Source: Closterium sp. Naga37s-1 (lineage: Eukaryota > Streptophyta > Zygnematophyceae > Desmidiales > Closteriaceae). From it: a stretch of 64,000 nt of DNA. The stretch is from the NCBI GenBank assembly GCA_947471745.1, contig CANJKZ010000267.1:1009001-1073000 (forward strand). Direction: 5' to 3'. Positions within the stretch are counted from its first letter, which is position 1, and each line of letters starts with the position of its first letter. Positions 43,936-55,310 of the stretch are shown here, piece by piece. The position numbers and the translations under genes are program-made. The notes under the pieces are model-generated. The model saw nothing but the letters and a program-made list of their open reading frames with translations. It made no database searches and was not told the origin of the DNA.

Positions 43936-46900
43936 TCAATCCTCCTCCAGATTGATCGCATCTTTGAATTTCCCATACAGCACCACCTTGAGGGCGCCCA
44001 TCTGCGTCACGAGGCTGCTCTTCTCCCCCTCCAGTGCCGCCACCTCGCCACTCGTTTTCTCCCTCAGCGCCTCCAGCTGCCCCTCCACGTCGTCCTTGTC
44101 TGTGTGCAGAAACACCTCCCCCGCCATGTACCGCACCGTGTCATCGTCACACAAAATCAGTTCGTTGCTTGCGTCCTCTATGTTCTCTAAGTAGTCCTGC
44201 CAGGGGGGAGAGGCGGGAGAGGAAACAGAGGGGTTGGGAAACGCAGGCATGGGTAAAGGACAGGAACAACTCCCCTCTCTCCCCTCGCCACCTCGCCGCT
44301 CGTTTTCTCCCTCAGCGCCTCCAGCTGCCCCTCCACGTCGTCCCTGTCTGTGTGCAGAAACACCTCCCCCGCCATGTAGCGCACCGTGTCGTCATCGCAC
44401 AGGATCAGCTCATTGCTCGCGTCTTCGATGTTCTCTAGATAGTCCTGCCAGGGGGGGAGAGGACAAGGTGTGGGGGGGGGGAGGGGGGGGGAGAAGAACG
44501 TGAATGGCAGAAACACCTCCCCCGCCATGCACCGCACTGTGTCGTCGTTGCATAGAATGAGCTCGTTGCTCGCGTCCTCTATGTTCTCCAGGTTGTCCTG
44601 GCACAAGGTTGGTGGGGAGGGGAGGGAGGAAGCAAGTACCGCATGAATGCCGGATGTGCCTCCCCCGCCATGCACCACACCGTGTCGTCATCACGCAGAG
44701 TCAATTCGTTACTCGCATGTTCTCTAAGTAGACCTGCCAGGGGGGAGAGTGGAGGAGGTGGGGGCGAGACAAACATGTGAGTCCCACATGTGCCTTCTCT
44801 GTGTGCAATCAGCTCGTTACTCGCGTCCTCTATGTTCTCCAGGTAGTCCTGGCACAAGGTTGGTGGGGAGCGGAGGGAGGGAGCAAGTACCGCATGAATG
44901 CCGGATGTGCCTCCCCCGCCATGCACCGCACCGTGTCGTCGTCGCATAGAATCAATTCATTACTCGCGTCTTCAATGTTCTCTAGGTAGTCCTGGCACAA
45001 GGTTGGAATGGAAGGGGAAGGGGGGGCAGGGGGGGAGGACAAGAACGTGATTGCTTGCGTCCTCTATGTTCTCCAGGTAGTCCTGGCAGGAGACAGAGTG
45101 TGGGGGAGAGAAACACAAACGTGAATGCCAGAAACACCTCTCCCGCCATGTACCGCACTGTGTCGTCATCACATAGGATTAATTCGTTGCTCGCATCCTC
45201 AATGTTCTCCAGGTAGTCCTGGCAGGGGGTAGAGTGGAGGTGGGGGCGAGACAAACATGTGAGTCCCACATGTGCCTCTGCCGCTCTGCTCTGCACCACA
45301 ATGCGTCAGATACCTGCTCCTCACACAGGGCCAAACACGCTCCCTGCATGCTCCATGTTCTTCAGATAGCGCGGCCAGACGAGAGTGGGGTGGGGTGAAC
45401 ATCGGAGAGTGGGGAGGAATCAAGAAAGTGAAATTGCGACACTCCCGCGGCCATGAACAAGTGTACTGCAGTGTTGTTCTGTTCATTGCAGAATCGAATG
45501 CTGCAGTGCAAGCAGCACCATAAACAGGCACGAAACGCTAGTCCCATCCCATCATGTCTCCGCACCTCACCTTCATGCCGCGGATCTCATCGTTCAGTCA
45601 GCTCGTGCAGTCTACTGCTAATTCCAGTGCTTCAGTCTAGTGACTGCGACACGACACCCAGACATGAAAAGCTGGGACAACATGGTTCCCATCACATCAC
45701 CTTCTTGGCTTGAAAAGCGAGTATCAGCTTCATATCTCGTCGTCCAGCTCGTGCAGCCGGTTGTTGAGTCGAGTGCCACGGTGCAAGCGACACGATATAC
45801 AGACATGAAAAGCGAGTTCCCTTCCTTCTACCCTCGAATGTCTCTCACCTTCTTGGCCTTGATCTCGTCATCCAGCTCGTGCAGCCGGTTGTTGAGTCGC
45901 CTGCTGCACTGCAAGCGACACGCCACACAGCCATATAAAGCTACTCAATAAGTGCCCTCTCACCTTCTTGCCTTTGATCTCGTCGTCCAGCTCGTGCAGG
46001 CGGTTGTTAAGCCGCCCGAACTTGTTGATGTTCTGCTGGTCCTCCCATGTCACCTCGGGGTCCGCGCCCTCGCCCTGCCACACCAACCAGACATGTAACG
46101 CAAGCACACTCAAAACACTGTACAGGCTACCACAGTGTGTATTGCTGGTCCTCCCATGTCACCTCGGGATCCGCGCCCTCGCCCTGCGCAATCAGAGATG
46201 GAAGGAACCACATTCAACCACAGTCAACCACATTAGAACACTGTAAAGCCGCCCGAACTTGTTGATGTTCTGCTGGTCCTCCCACGTCACCTCGGGATCC
46301 GCGCCCTCGCCCTGCCCAATGGGAGAAGTAATAAACCGCATTCAACCACATTAGAACACTTTAAGGCCTGCCACCATGTGTTCTTCTGGTCCTCCCATGT
46401 CACCTCAGGGTCCGCGCCCTCGCCCTGCGCAATGGGAGATGTAACAAACCACAGTCAACCACATTGAACCGCATTAATAACACTGTGAGTTCTGCCATAG
46501 TATGTTGTGCTGGTCCTCCCATGTCACCTCGGGGTCCGCGCCTTCGCCCTGCCCAATGGGAAATGTAATGAATCACATTCAACCACAATAAAACACTGTA
46601 CATTCTGCCACCGTATGTTATGCTGGTCCTCCCATGTCACCTCAAGGTCCGCGCCCTCGCCCTGCCAAACATTTTTTTAACAAACGTGGTAACCACCACC
46701 ACAAACAAACACTGTAGAGGCTGTCAACATGCAAACCTGTATCAGTTGAGATGGGCAACACTCGCATGCCAAAAAACACGGTGTGGACGACGACAGCGCA
46801 TGCTCCGCACATTCCACTAGCCCTCCCATTGCCTCTTCCGAATTAAAACCCTCGTCGTGCTTTGCGATTATCTTATGGAAAGTTTAGCACAATCAGCACA

Positions 46901-47678
46901 ACGGGCTAACGTAGTGCTGATGTAACAAGACGGCATCCAACCATGCAGGCATGCATGGGAATATTGGAATAGGGAAAACTGCCGTTGCCTAACTCTGAAT
47001 CGTGACACTTGCTCGCCTACAGTTGCTAATCACATCCTCGTTGGAAGGTGATTATCCCAAGCATCTAGGCGCCATGCCTAGACGCTATGCTAATTTGACA
47101 TGGGATTCGGATTTCATTCTGCGTCGCCGTTTCCCTTCCTGCTCTGAAAGACCCCCTCTTTCTTGCGTGCATCATCTCCTCCTTACACCTGAATTCTGAA
47201 CCTATCAGGTTCTGGTAATCAAGATCAAATCTCACTCTCACGTTTCTAGTCTGGATCTCTTTCTTTCTAGCCTAGCTCGGTAACCGGCTTCTCTCTGCGC
47301 CTCTGCGCCGGCTCTACTCTTCTCTCTTGCCTACTACGGCGCTACACCCGATATGGCCGGTCTGGCAGGCCGCGCCGAGTGTGGCAGCCCCGTAGTTCTG
47401 TTTCTGTTTACACCTCAGGACAGTCGACACCCAAGCGACACACACCACTACGCTCCTTGACGACACACCCCCCGACGCCGCCGCATGTTAATGCGAGCAT
47501 TTCAAAAGACATCGGATCGCTATTCACGGACATGGATTCAAAGTACACAAGCGCCGTAAACTAGAGGTCTCCCGCACCCATCGGCTTGGCTCTCCTGACA
47601 CGCTAGACCCAAAGAAGCGCTTTGCACCCACTGGCATAAGCCAGACCTAATCGCACGAGACATGCATACCTTCTGCAT
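43936..47678 (-). CDS. PFD4: Prefoldin subunit 4
   Basis: Exon 1 is 47678-47670 (ATG CAG AAG, donor GTATGC). Exon 2 is 46074-45964 and exon 3 is 44196-43936, with TGA at 43938-43936. All junctions are phase 0 and encode 126 residues, against about 129 in land plants. Exon 2 reads [19 protein letters not shown] and then [15 protein letters not shown]; exon 3 includes [20 protein letters not shown] and ends [11 protein letters not shown]. This is the beta-prefoldin pattern of helix, beta hairpin, helix. Prefoldin is a cytosolic hexamer that passes nascent actin and tubulin to the CCT chaperonin. Introns of 1595 and 1767 bp are filled with partial copies of exons 2 and 3. I chose this exon set because it is the only one giving a complete frame; the copies lack matching partners. 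Confidence 0.92.
44278..45390 (-). repeat. Array of eight extra copies of PFD4 exon 3 starts in intron 2
   Basis: Copies of the acceptor plus the first exon 3 codons ([11 protein letters not shown]) begin near 44444, 44597, 44733, 44848, 44991, 45082, 45218 and, degenerate, 45370. The true exon starts at 44196. Spacing is 91-248 bp. Lengths vary: the nearest copy reaches the [11 protein letters not shown] codons, others stop after MAGE or earlier. Most keep a CAG acceptor behind a pyrimidine tract on the sense strand. None retains the rest of the exon, so none gives a complete PFD4 alone. Confidence 0.88.
45564..45903 (-). repeat. Three extra copies of the PFD4 exon 2 end in intron 2
   Basis: Copies of the [12 protein letters not shown] codons plus the AAG/GTGAG donor lie at about 45903-45849 (nearly perfect, one K-to-A change), 45775-45699 (internally interrupted) and 45612-45570 (degraded). 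The true exon end is at 45964. Confidence 0.82.
46146..46670 (-). repeat. Five extra copies of the PFD4 exon 2 start in intron 1
   Basis: The acceptor GCAG plus GGCGAGGGCGCGGAC and the following VTWEDQQ codons recur with acceptors near 46185, 46311, 46425, 46549 and 46661, spaced 110-126 bp. The true acceptor is at 46075. The copy at 46314-46248 reaches the NKFGRL codons; the others end after WEDQ. Each keeps a plausible AG acceptor, often followed by the same first 12 codons. Confidence 0.9.
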
Positions 47679-48537
47679 TCCAGCGACTCGATGCTTCTGC
47701 CTCTCCGCTGCTACACCAGCACAAGAAGAGTGAACGGCGGATCGGCAGCAATGGCGAGAGCGAGAGCGAGCAATGGTTCAATTCGACGGGCCTTTCAGCA
47801 GCGAACGGGGCTGTCGTCGGCACTGCTGACGAATAGCGTTCAGAAAAGAATGAGATGAACGCTGTTGTATTGGACACTGTCGTTTGCACTGCTTGCGAGC
47901 TGGAGGACAGGAGACTTGGGAACGGCTCAATGAGGCTTGGTACGATATAGAGCGGTCTATTCAGGATCTGAAATTGTTGGGTGGGTTGTTTTGCGATAAC
48001 GTACTAACCTGCCGCGCGGCATGAGGTGTCGGATGAGGCGGTGAAACGGGCTGGAAACGGGATGACGGGGATGAAGAAAACGGGTACAGAAGAGAAAACG
48101 GGTGTAAATTGACACAATGAACATGCAAAAATGTATGTGTAGATTGACATAATGAACATGTACTTTCTCTAAACTCTATAAGTCCATTGTCCGTTGTAGT
48201 GTTTTCTATTGTTGTATCAGAATATAATCGTTCATACAAACATCTAATGCGCATTCAAGTCTATACAACCAAGAGCGTTCGATCCTCCTGGTTCTACGGG
48301 CAAAACTGACCAACAACCCACAACCTACTTCCGACTCTATCAAACCAAAAAAACAGACAATACAATTTGGTCTAGGAACTTAGGATGAGAAAATTTCAGA
48401 TTTTCTTACTCCCTTGCCAATATACTCTGCCCCCTAGCAGCGGCTTTGTCACAATCTTGCCACACACACAAGAAACACTCCATATACAAAGACGGGTAAA
48501 TACAGAAAAACAAACACTATATGATGTGGTACTCTAA
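47679..48537. other. Upstream region of PFD4, no recognised gene
   Basis: This should hold the PFD4 promoter and 5' UTR. I recognise no TATA box at a convincing distance and no coding sequence. Confidence 0.4.
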
Positions 48538-48686
48538 GGGCGTATTCCTACAGCCTCCTATCAAGGCCACCTCCTATCAAGATTGTACTTTTGCCTGGGA
48601 AAAGTAGCGAGAGGTTTTGGGTTTAGGGGATTTTCCAGTGTGAGCTTGATAGGAGGTCAGATTGATAGGAGGATAGGAATACGCCC
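48538..48686. mobile_element. Harbinger/Tourist-type MITE 2
   Basis: 149 bp with imperfect terminal inverted repeats (GGGCGTATTCCTA at the left, its complement at the right) and TAA on both sides (48535-48537, 48687-48689). It is a diverged relative of MITE 1 by interior similarity. A subterminal CTCCTATCAAG motif is repeated in both arms. Confidence 0.82.
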
Positions 48687-48779
48687 TAATGACAATAGGT
48701 TGCTCTGGTCAATAGCACATGGCCAATGAGAACTCGTGACTCCTGTCATACAGTTTTTTAGAACAGACAGCCTCCCCAT

Positions 48780-49135
48780 GGCTGCCCTACTACCCCTCGG
48801 CTGCTCCCGACTCCCCCTCGGCTGCTCCCTACTCCCCCTCGGCTGCTCCCGACTCCCCCTCGGCTGCTCCCGACTCCCCCTCGGCTGCTCCCTACTCCCC
48901 CTCGGCTGCTCCCGACTCCCCCTCGGCTGCTCCCGACTCCCCCTCAGCTGCTCCCGACTCCCCCTCCGCTGCTCTCGACTCCCCCTCAGCTGCTCCCGAC
49001 TCCCCCTCAGCTGCTCCCGACTCCCCCTCAGCTGCTCCCGACCCCCCCTCGGCTGCTCCCGACCCCCCCTCGGCTGCTCCCGACTCCCCCTCAGCTGCTC
49101 CCAACCCCCCCTCTGTTCCCAACTCCTCTGCGATT
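48780..49135 (-). repeat. 21-bp minisatellite
   Basis: About 15 units of 21 bp, each containing CTCGGCTGCTCCCGACTCC or a close variant on +. On the minus strand each unit reads as a seven-residue G-A-A-E-G-E-S repeat; on + it reads as C-S-R-L-P-L-G. The array forms the C-terminal part of the candidate frame at 48892-49650. Confidence 0.85.
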
Positions 49136-49650
49136 GTTACCAACTCCTCCTCGGCTGTCCCCAACTCCCCCTCGGCTGCTCCCAACTCCTCCAAAGCGTT
49201 CCCCATCATCCCCAAGGCTTCTGCCAACTTCACCTCGGATGCTGCCACCCCCTCCACTTGCTCTGTTGTTAACATAGCCGATTCAGCCATTTTTCCTAGA
49301 TCTTCTGCCATCTTCCCCAAGACTGCTCCTGAATTCCGCTTGACTTCAGCAAGCTTCTCAAAGGCTGCTCCTGACTCCCTCTTCGACTCCCCCATGGCTG
49401 CTGCTGCCAAGTCCCCAAACGCTGCTCCTGCTTCCCTCTTGGCTGCTGACACCTCCCCCATGACCACTGCCAACTCCTTGAAGTCTTTTTCCGACTTCCT
49501 CTTGGCTGTGGCCAATTTCCCAAAGGCTGCTCCCAACTCCACCCTGGCTGCCGCCAACTCCCCGATGGCTGCTACTAACTTCCTCAAGCTTTCTCCTGAC
49601 CTTCCAATGGCTGCTCCCGACTCTTCCTTGTCTGCTGACAGCTTCCCCAT
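48892..49650 (-). CDS. Unrecognised low-complexity 252-aa candidate protein
   Basis: The frame begins MGKLSADKEESG, with an in-frame TAA five codons upstream, and ends at a TAG inside the 21-bp array. The N-terminal two thirds is Ala, Gly, Lys and Glu rich with a loose repeat of about 14 residues (KLAxAKxxSxxxFxEL), suggesting long amphipathic helices. The C-terminal third is the seven-residue GAAEGES repeat. I see no catalytic or binding motif. A frame is also open on the opposite strand, so this may be a minisatellite that is open by chance. Confidence 0.3.
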   Translation of the reverse strand: MGKLSADKEESGAAIGRSGESLRKLVAAIGELAAARVELGAAFGKLATAKRKSEKDFKELAVVMGEVSAAKREAGAAFGDLAAAAMGESKRESGAAFEKLAEVKRNSGAVLGKMAEDLGKMAESAMLTTEQVEGVAASEVKLAEALGMMGNALEELGAAEGELGTAEEELVTIAEELGTEGGLGAAEGESGAAEGGSGAAEGGSGAAEGESGAAEGESGAAEGESRAAEGESGAAEGESGAAEGESGAAEGE

Positions 49651-50020
49651 GGCTGCTCTGATTTAACATAGAATGCCAACAAAAGGAAACAAAGGAAATG
49701 AAATTGTAAAAGGTGGATGGTGGAGGGATAATATTAATGGGAGTTTAGTGGCGTCGCTGTCTGAACAACCGAAACATCAAAGACAATATGAAGGGAAATG
49801 TAGTCACGAGCTTGGGAGCCATCCGGCAGGTTGGGCCGAGACTTAGAGCCAACATGACCGGAGTGTTCAGTTCCCAGCCTCCATGACCAACCACTTTCGA
49901 ACCTGAATATCACAGCCGAAAGCTGCCAACCAAGCTGCCCAACCACTTTGGAATTTTCCGAAGCTGCGTGGGCTAATTTTGGTGGGTGCGACGCATCGAC
50001 GCAACTCAACTTCTTACTTC
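49651..50020. other. Flank of element G, no recognised gene
   Basis: A minus-strand frame crosses from G's LTR into this stretch, but its first part is LTR sequence and the rest has no recognisable domain. Confidence 0.4.
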
Positions 50021-50025
50021 GAACA

Positions 50026-50149
50026 TGATAAGAAACGAGGAATGGATTGACTAAGGGAAAGTTGGGTACAAAAGCAAACCCTAGAAAACTGTACCCCATA
50101 TGTGCTACCCCACTATAGCCTACAGTAGCTATGTCATATAACTCTGACA
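50026..50149 (-). repeat. Element G 3' LTR
   Basis: 124 bp, TGTCAGAGTTAT to TTTCTTATCA in element orientation, preceded by the tract CTATGGGGGTG (50150-50160). Confidence 0.95.
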
Positions 50150-50356
50150 CACCCCCATAGGCAAAGTGGGGGAGAACAAGAGGTCACAAGACCAGTCAAG
50201 CAAAGCAAAGCAAGCTCAGGGTGGATCACAAAGTCACCACACATTCCGAGCACAAGTTCAAGGCCACAGGGCCAGTTCACATGCAGGATTACATATATAT
50301 ATAAGGCTAGACAAGCAAGAGCAGGTGTATATATATATGCAACAGTACAAACAAGG

Positions 50357-53300
50357 TCAAGGGGTGAGCAAGTGAGGCAAGGTAGGCACAAGACCCAGCT
50401 GAGTACAGAAGCGCTGATGATCACAAGGCGCAAGTGCCTTGGTGAAGATATCAGCAGTGTTGGCCTCAGAGGCCACGTACGCAAGCCGCAGCTGACCACG
50501 CTGCTGTAGCTCACGAGCAAGGAAGTAGCGGAGAGCAATGTGCTTCGTTCTGTGCTCCAGTCTCTGCTCTCGACACAAGGCCAGCATGGCCTTGTTGTCT
50601 ACGTACAGCACTGGAGGAGAACGAGGCGGCTCTCCGAGGTCAGTCAGCAGGTAGGTGAGCCAGCGAAGCTCCTGTGCAGCCATGGTCCCGGCGTAGATCT
50701 CAGCCTCACAACTGGAGCCGAGAACAGAAGACGAGCGGGTAGCCCGCCACGAAACAGAGCCGGAACCAAGGCTGAAGGTGTAACCCTGTGACGACCGCTG
50801 CGTAGCCTGGTCGTCAGCCCAAGAAGCGTCTGCGTGCCCAGTGAGGACCACTGGACTCTGCCCTCCAAGCACAAGCCCCATGCCCGACGTACTGCACAAG
50901 TAGCGCAACACCCTCTTCGCTGCAGCCATGTGCTCCGGTCTGTGTCTCCCAGGAGCAACATAGCGTGCAAGAATGCTAAGAGGGTATGCAAGGTCAGGTC
51001 GTGTGCAGGTCATCAGGTACATGAGGCAGCCAACAAGCTCTGGGTACGGGCCACTCGACTCTACGGACTCATCCGAAGGCAGAGCTGAGAGTGAGTGGCG
51101 AGTAGGCAGAGGAGTGGCCTGAGGCGAGGAGTACGTGAAGCCGAAGCGCTGAAGGACCTGCTGCACCATGTGTGACTGAGTCAGGGTAATGGTGCGGCGT
51201 GCTCTGTCCCGGGTGATCTGCAAGCCAAGGTAGCTGCGCAGTTCACCCAGGTCTGTGCACGTGTGTCTCTTCTGCAGCTCGGACTTCACGTGGGCGAGTC
51301 CAGCAGTGTCAGCTATGGCGAAGACCAAGTCGTCGACGTACACGAGGATGTAGAACGGCGGCAAAGAAGTGTCGGTGCGCAGAAACAGCGACGGGTCGGC
51401 AGTAGAGGGAGCAAACCCAAGAGCCGCAAGTGTAGTCCTCAGTGTGTCGTGCCACTCACGCGGTGCCTGGCGGAGACCGTAGACTGGCCGCCGGAGGCTC
51501 CACTGGGTGCCAGGAGGAAAAGACCCAGTGAAGCCAGGTGGGCGACGCAGCCAGATCTCCTCGTGCAGGCTGCCCTGCAAGAAAGCAGTGCTGAAGTCAA
51601 GAGAGTGTAGCTCGTAGTCGCGGTGAGCAGCTATGTGCAGCAGTACCCGAAGAGTGGTCATCTTCGAGGTGGGAGAGAAGGTCTGAAAGTAGTCAACTCC
51701 CTGCCGCTGACTGAAGCCACGAGCCACGTAACGCGCCTTGAAGACAGGCGGAGAACCCGGCGGCCGCTTCACCCTGAAAATCCACATGCCACTGACGATG
51801 TTCGCCCCAGGCGGGGGAACCTCGTCAACGTAGGTGCCTGTGGACTTCCAGGAAGCCATCTCTGCGTCCATAGCTGCCTGCCACTGAGAGGAGTAGGGAC
51901 CCTCTATCGCCTCCGCGTAAGAGCGCGGAGTCGGGATGTCAAGTGCATCCGGGTCTCCCTCAGGGGTAAGCAGTACGGACACGAGATGAGGTGAAGCAGC
52001 AGCCAAACACTGGAACTCCTCCTGCCTGTCCTCAAGGACGTCCGTGCCAAGGGCACACTCACCCCCGACGGACGGAGGACAGACAGACGCAGACTCAGCA
52101 ACAAGACTAGCGGCGTAGTCTAGACGACAGCGAGCAGCAAAGTCGACGAGCTCAGTAACTAGGGCAGACGCAGCAGTGGACTCAAAGGAAGGGTCAGTGA
52201 CAACAGTAGCAAGGAGACGCGTGACAGTAGGACTGGCAGCACGAAGAGAGTCCGACTCCGGGTCAGGAAGAGCAGGAAGAGAGGACTCAGGAGGAGAAGG
52301 CAAAGGGGCACGCAGAGGAGCAGTGGACGGACGCAGAGACATCCGGTGCGTGCCAGGGACAGGAGGAGGACGCTGACGCGAACCACGACCACTAGTGCGA
52401 GCAGCACGGACAGGCGACGCAGGGCGAGACGCAGGCTCACGACGCTCAGCAAGACCTCCAGTAGGACCAGTGTAGGGAGAAGGAGCGGGCAGTGGGGAGG
52501 CCGGCTGTAACTGTAACTGTGACGGGACAGGCTGTGGACACTCTAAGGGAGGAGGAGGACCAGTAGAAGGCGGGAGACCAAGAACCTGCTGAAGGAGCGG
52601 AACGAAGTACGGCCGAGGCCGCGCGGCGACTCCAGACACAGCAGGGACAGCACCAGTACCCCCAGCGGCAGCACCAGCGCCAGCAGCACCTCCAGCTCCA
52701 GTACCTCCAGCAGCACCAGTAGCACCCCCAGCAGGACCGCCTCCAGGACCGACAGCAGTAGCCTCAGCGCCAACACCCTCAGCAGCTCCAGCTCCAGTCG
52801 TACCCGCAGGCCCAGCAGCTCCAGTACTCCCAGTACGAGCACCTCCGGGACCCGCGGCACCAGCACCCTCAGCAGCCGAAGAACCTCCAGCTCCAGCAGC
52901 ACGCCTCCAGCGCCAGGCAAACCACTCGCGCAGCTCCTGTGGAGAGAGTGGCTCCCGCCGAGACGAAGCACCCGGAGAACCTCCAGGCTCAGCACCGCCA
53001 GACGCCACACGAGCAGGCCCAGCTCCCTCAGGCTCCGCACCCCCAAGCTCAGCACCTCCTGGCGTGGCACCCCCAGGCTCAGCACCCCCAGGCGTAGCAC
53101 CCCCAGGCTCAGCACCCCCAGGCTCAGCACCCCCAGTGGTAGCACCCCCAGGCTCAGCACCCCCAGGCTCAGGACCCCCAGTAGTAGCACCCTCAGGCTC
53201 AGCACCCCCAGGCGTAGCACCCACACGCTCAGCACCCCCAGAGTCAGCACCCCCAGGCTCAGCACCCTCAGCAGCACCAGAGTCACCAGTAACCTCGACA

Positions 53301-55310
53301 GGCTCGACTGCGTCTACCTGGGACACACCTGAAGGGGCAGGACCCTGAGGGGGGAGGGGGTCTACCGGGGGGGGACCTGGTACAAGGAAGAGCGGTGGCG
53401 GGGGGAGGGACGGAGTGCGGTAGGGGAAGAGGCGGTAGTAGGGGACCGACTCGTCAAACGTGACGTCCTGGGAGGACAGAACACGGCGAGAGGTGGGGTG
53501 GTAGAACTGCCACCCTGGCGCGTCAGGGGGGAAGCCAAGGAAGACGCAAGGAGCAGCACGAGGGGACAGCTTGTCCGCAGACAAGTCGCGGACAAACGCC
53601 CGAGATCCCCAGACACGGAACGCAGACGCATCGCCAACCTTCCCCGTCCACAGCAAAGCTGGGGAGGTCTCCGGCATGGAGACCCTGGGGTGAAGGTTGA
53701 TCTGATGCGCCGCGTACCGAACCGCAAACGGCCACAGAAAATGGGGGGCAGCCGCATGCATCATGGACGTACGGGCGACGTCCATGACCATGCCAATGCG
53801 GCGCTCAGCAATCCCATTTTGCTGTGGAGAGTCCGGGAGCGTGAAGGTCTGGCGGATGCCTCGTGCACGACAGTAGGCTCGCAGAAGGCCAGAGGAGAAC
53901 TCTCCACCTCTGTCAGAGTGCAGACGCAGAACAGGAAAGTCCGAGCCGAAGCTCTGCCTGAGCTGGAGACGAGCTGCGCGGATCCAGTCGATCCACACCT
54001 CAGTGACATCACCCTTGCTGCGCAAGGGGAAGACTGTGGTGTAACGCGAGTAGTCGTCAACCACCAGCAGGAAGTAGCGCTCGTGACCCTGTCCACGGAC
54101 GCGGGCCGGGCCCCACACGTCCATGTGAAGCGTCTGCAGCGGGGCCTCTGTCGGAGGAAACTGGGAGGAGTGAGGGGCAGCCCGCTGCCGCCCCTCGACA
54201 CAGGGGACGCAGGTAGGGCCAGGCCCCGGAGGAAGGGGAGGGAGGGACCGGGGAAGACCAGAGACAAGGACACGGGAGGCCATGCCTCGGAGACGAAGCA
54301 GGGAGGGGTGACCAAGGCGGTGGTGCCAGAGGAGAGTCTCGTGAGACAGGAGGCGACACGAACAGGGGGCAGACTCAAGACCAGACCTGGACGCTGCAGC
54401 AAACACCTGACCCGACGCAGCTACCTGACCAGACGCAGTGACTGGAGGGGACGCAGTGGTCAGGGTGTACAGGCTCGACCCCGGCCGACGTGTAAACGTG
54501 GCCAGGTGTCGGCCAGTCCGAGCGTCCGTGCAGTGGGTCACCCGCTGACTCGCAGGAGTGAACTGGTGAACCCCCGCATCCTGTAGGTCAGCACCACTCA
54601 CCAAGTTCGTAGAGAACGAGGGGAGGTAAAGACCAGACAGGGTGCCAGAGGGGGCCGCCGGACACGGGAGGACAGTGGAGAAGTGAGCAAGGACAGGACC
54701 CCTAGAGGGGTCTGCCAGAGAGACTGCAACTGGCCGGCCAAGCGGCGTGAGTGTGGTGCGGTCTCGAAAGAAGGAGCGAGAAGCCCCCGAGTCAAGGGTG
54801 AAGGTGTGGGAGGCCGAAGCCGACGCAGAACCTGAGAGAGCAGACTCACCAGCACCTGAGGGAGCAGACCCACCTAGAGCAGCAGCCTCGCTAGCACCTA
54901 GAGCAGCAGCCTCACCAGTACCTAGAGCAGCAGTCTCAATGCCCGGGTCGGGCGGAAAACACCGGTAACAGTCACCCTCATCACTAATAGTCACAGTATA
55001 CATGGCAGCAAGAATAGCATCAAAGTCAAGGTCAAAGACAGCTACACCCGCCCTAGACAGCTCACCCCAGCGGGGGATCTCAGTGGCCTCAGGGAACTGG
55101 TGACGCCAAGCGTCCGTCAGGCGGCCAAAGCAGCGCTGGGTGGAGTGCGCACCCCCGCACTGCTCACCCGCGCGGTCGCCGGTGCGTAGGACGTAGGTGC
55201 ACGGACCAGTACCCCCACCCCGCTGGCGTGCAGCGTACCACTCACGGAGCTGCTGAGGGGGGGGGATGTCACGAGTGCTGCTGCTGCTGCTGCTGGCGCT
55301 GACCACCACC
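50357..55310 (-). CDS. Element G pol: zinc cluster, protease, integrase, reverse transcriptase, RNase H
   Basis: One open frame from the gag junction to the stop at 50357. It contains PQQLREWYAARQRGG near 55260, protease LDSGASRSFF near 54800, integrase LGHPSLLRL, HMDVWGP, HSDRGGEF and NGIAERR, a GGAEP-type spacer (about 53280-52980), YVDD at 51340-51329 and RNase H (ADASW, CEAEIYAG, YVDNKAM). All catalytic residues are intact. The frame is also open upstream through the antisense-like reading of the Gly linker, so its true start cannot be set; translation would need a frameshift from gag or an internal start. Confidence 0.85.

Noticed and set aside
44410..45390. Mutually exclusive alternative exons of PFD4
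   Set aside because: The extra exon 3 copies stop partway and lack a donor to a matching remainder, so they cannot substitute for the real exon in a full-length protein; kept as edge duplications instead.
48538..48686. Solo LTR
   Set aside because: Ends are inverted with a 3-bp TAA duplication, which fits a Harbinger MITE and not an LTR.
49734..50150. 138-residue minus-strand frame at the left edge of G
   Set aside because: About its first third is LTR sequence, and the remainder has no recognised domain.
55269..55310. Programmed ribosomal frameshift between gag and pol in G
   Set aside because: The close relative A is in one frame through the same region, so a slippage mutation or read error at the CTG run is simpler.
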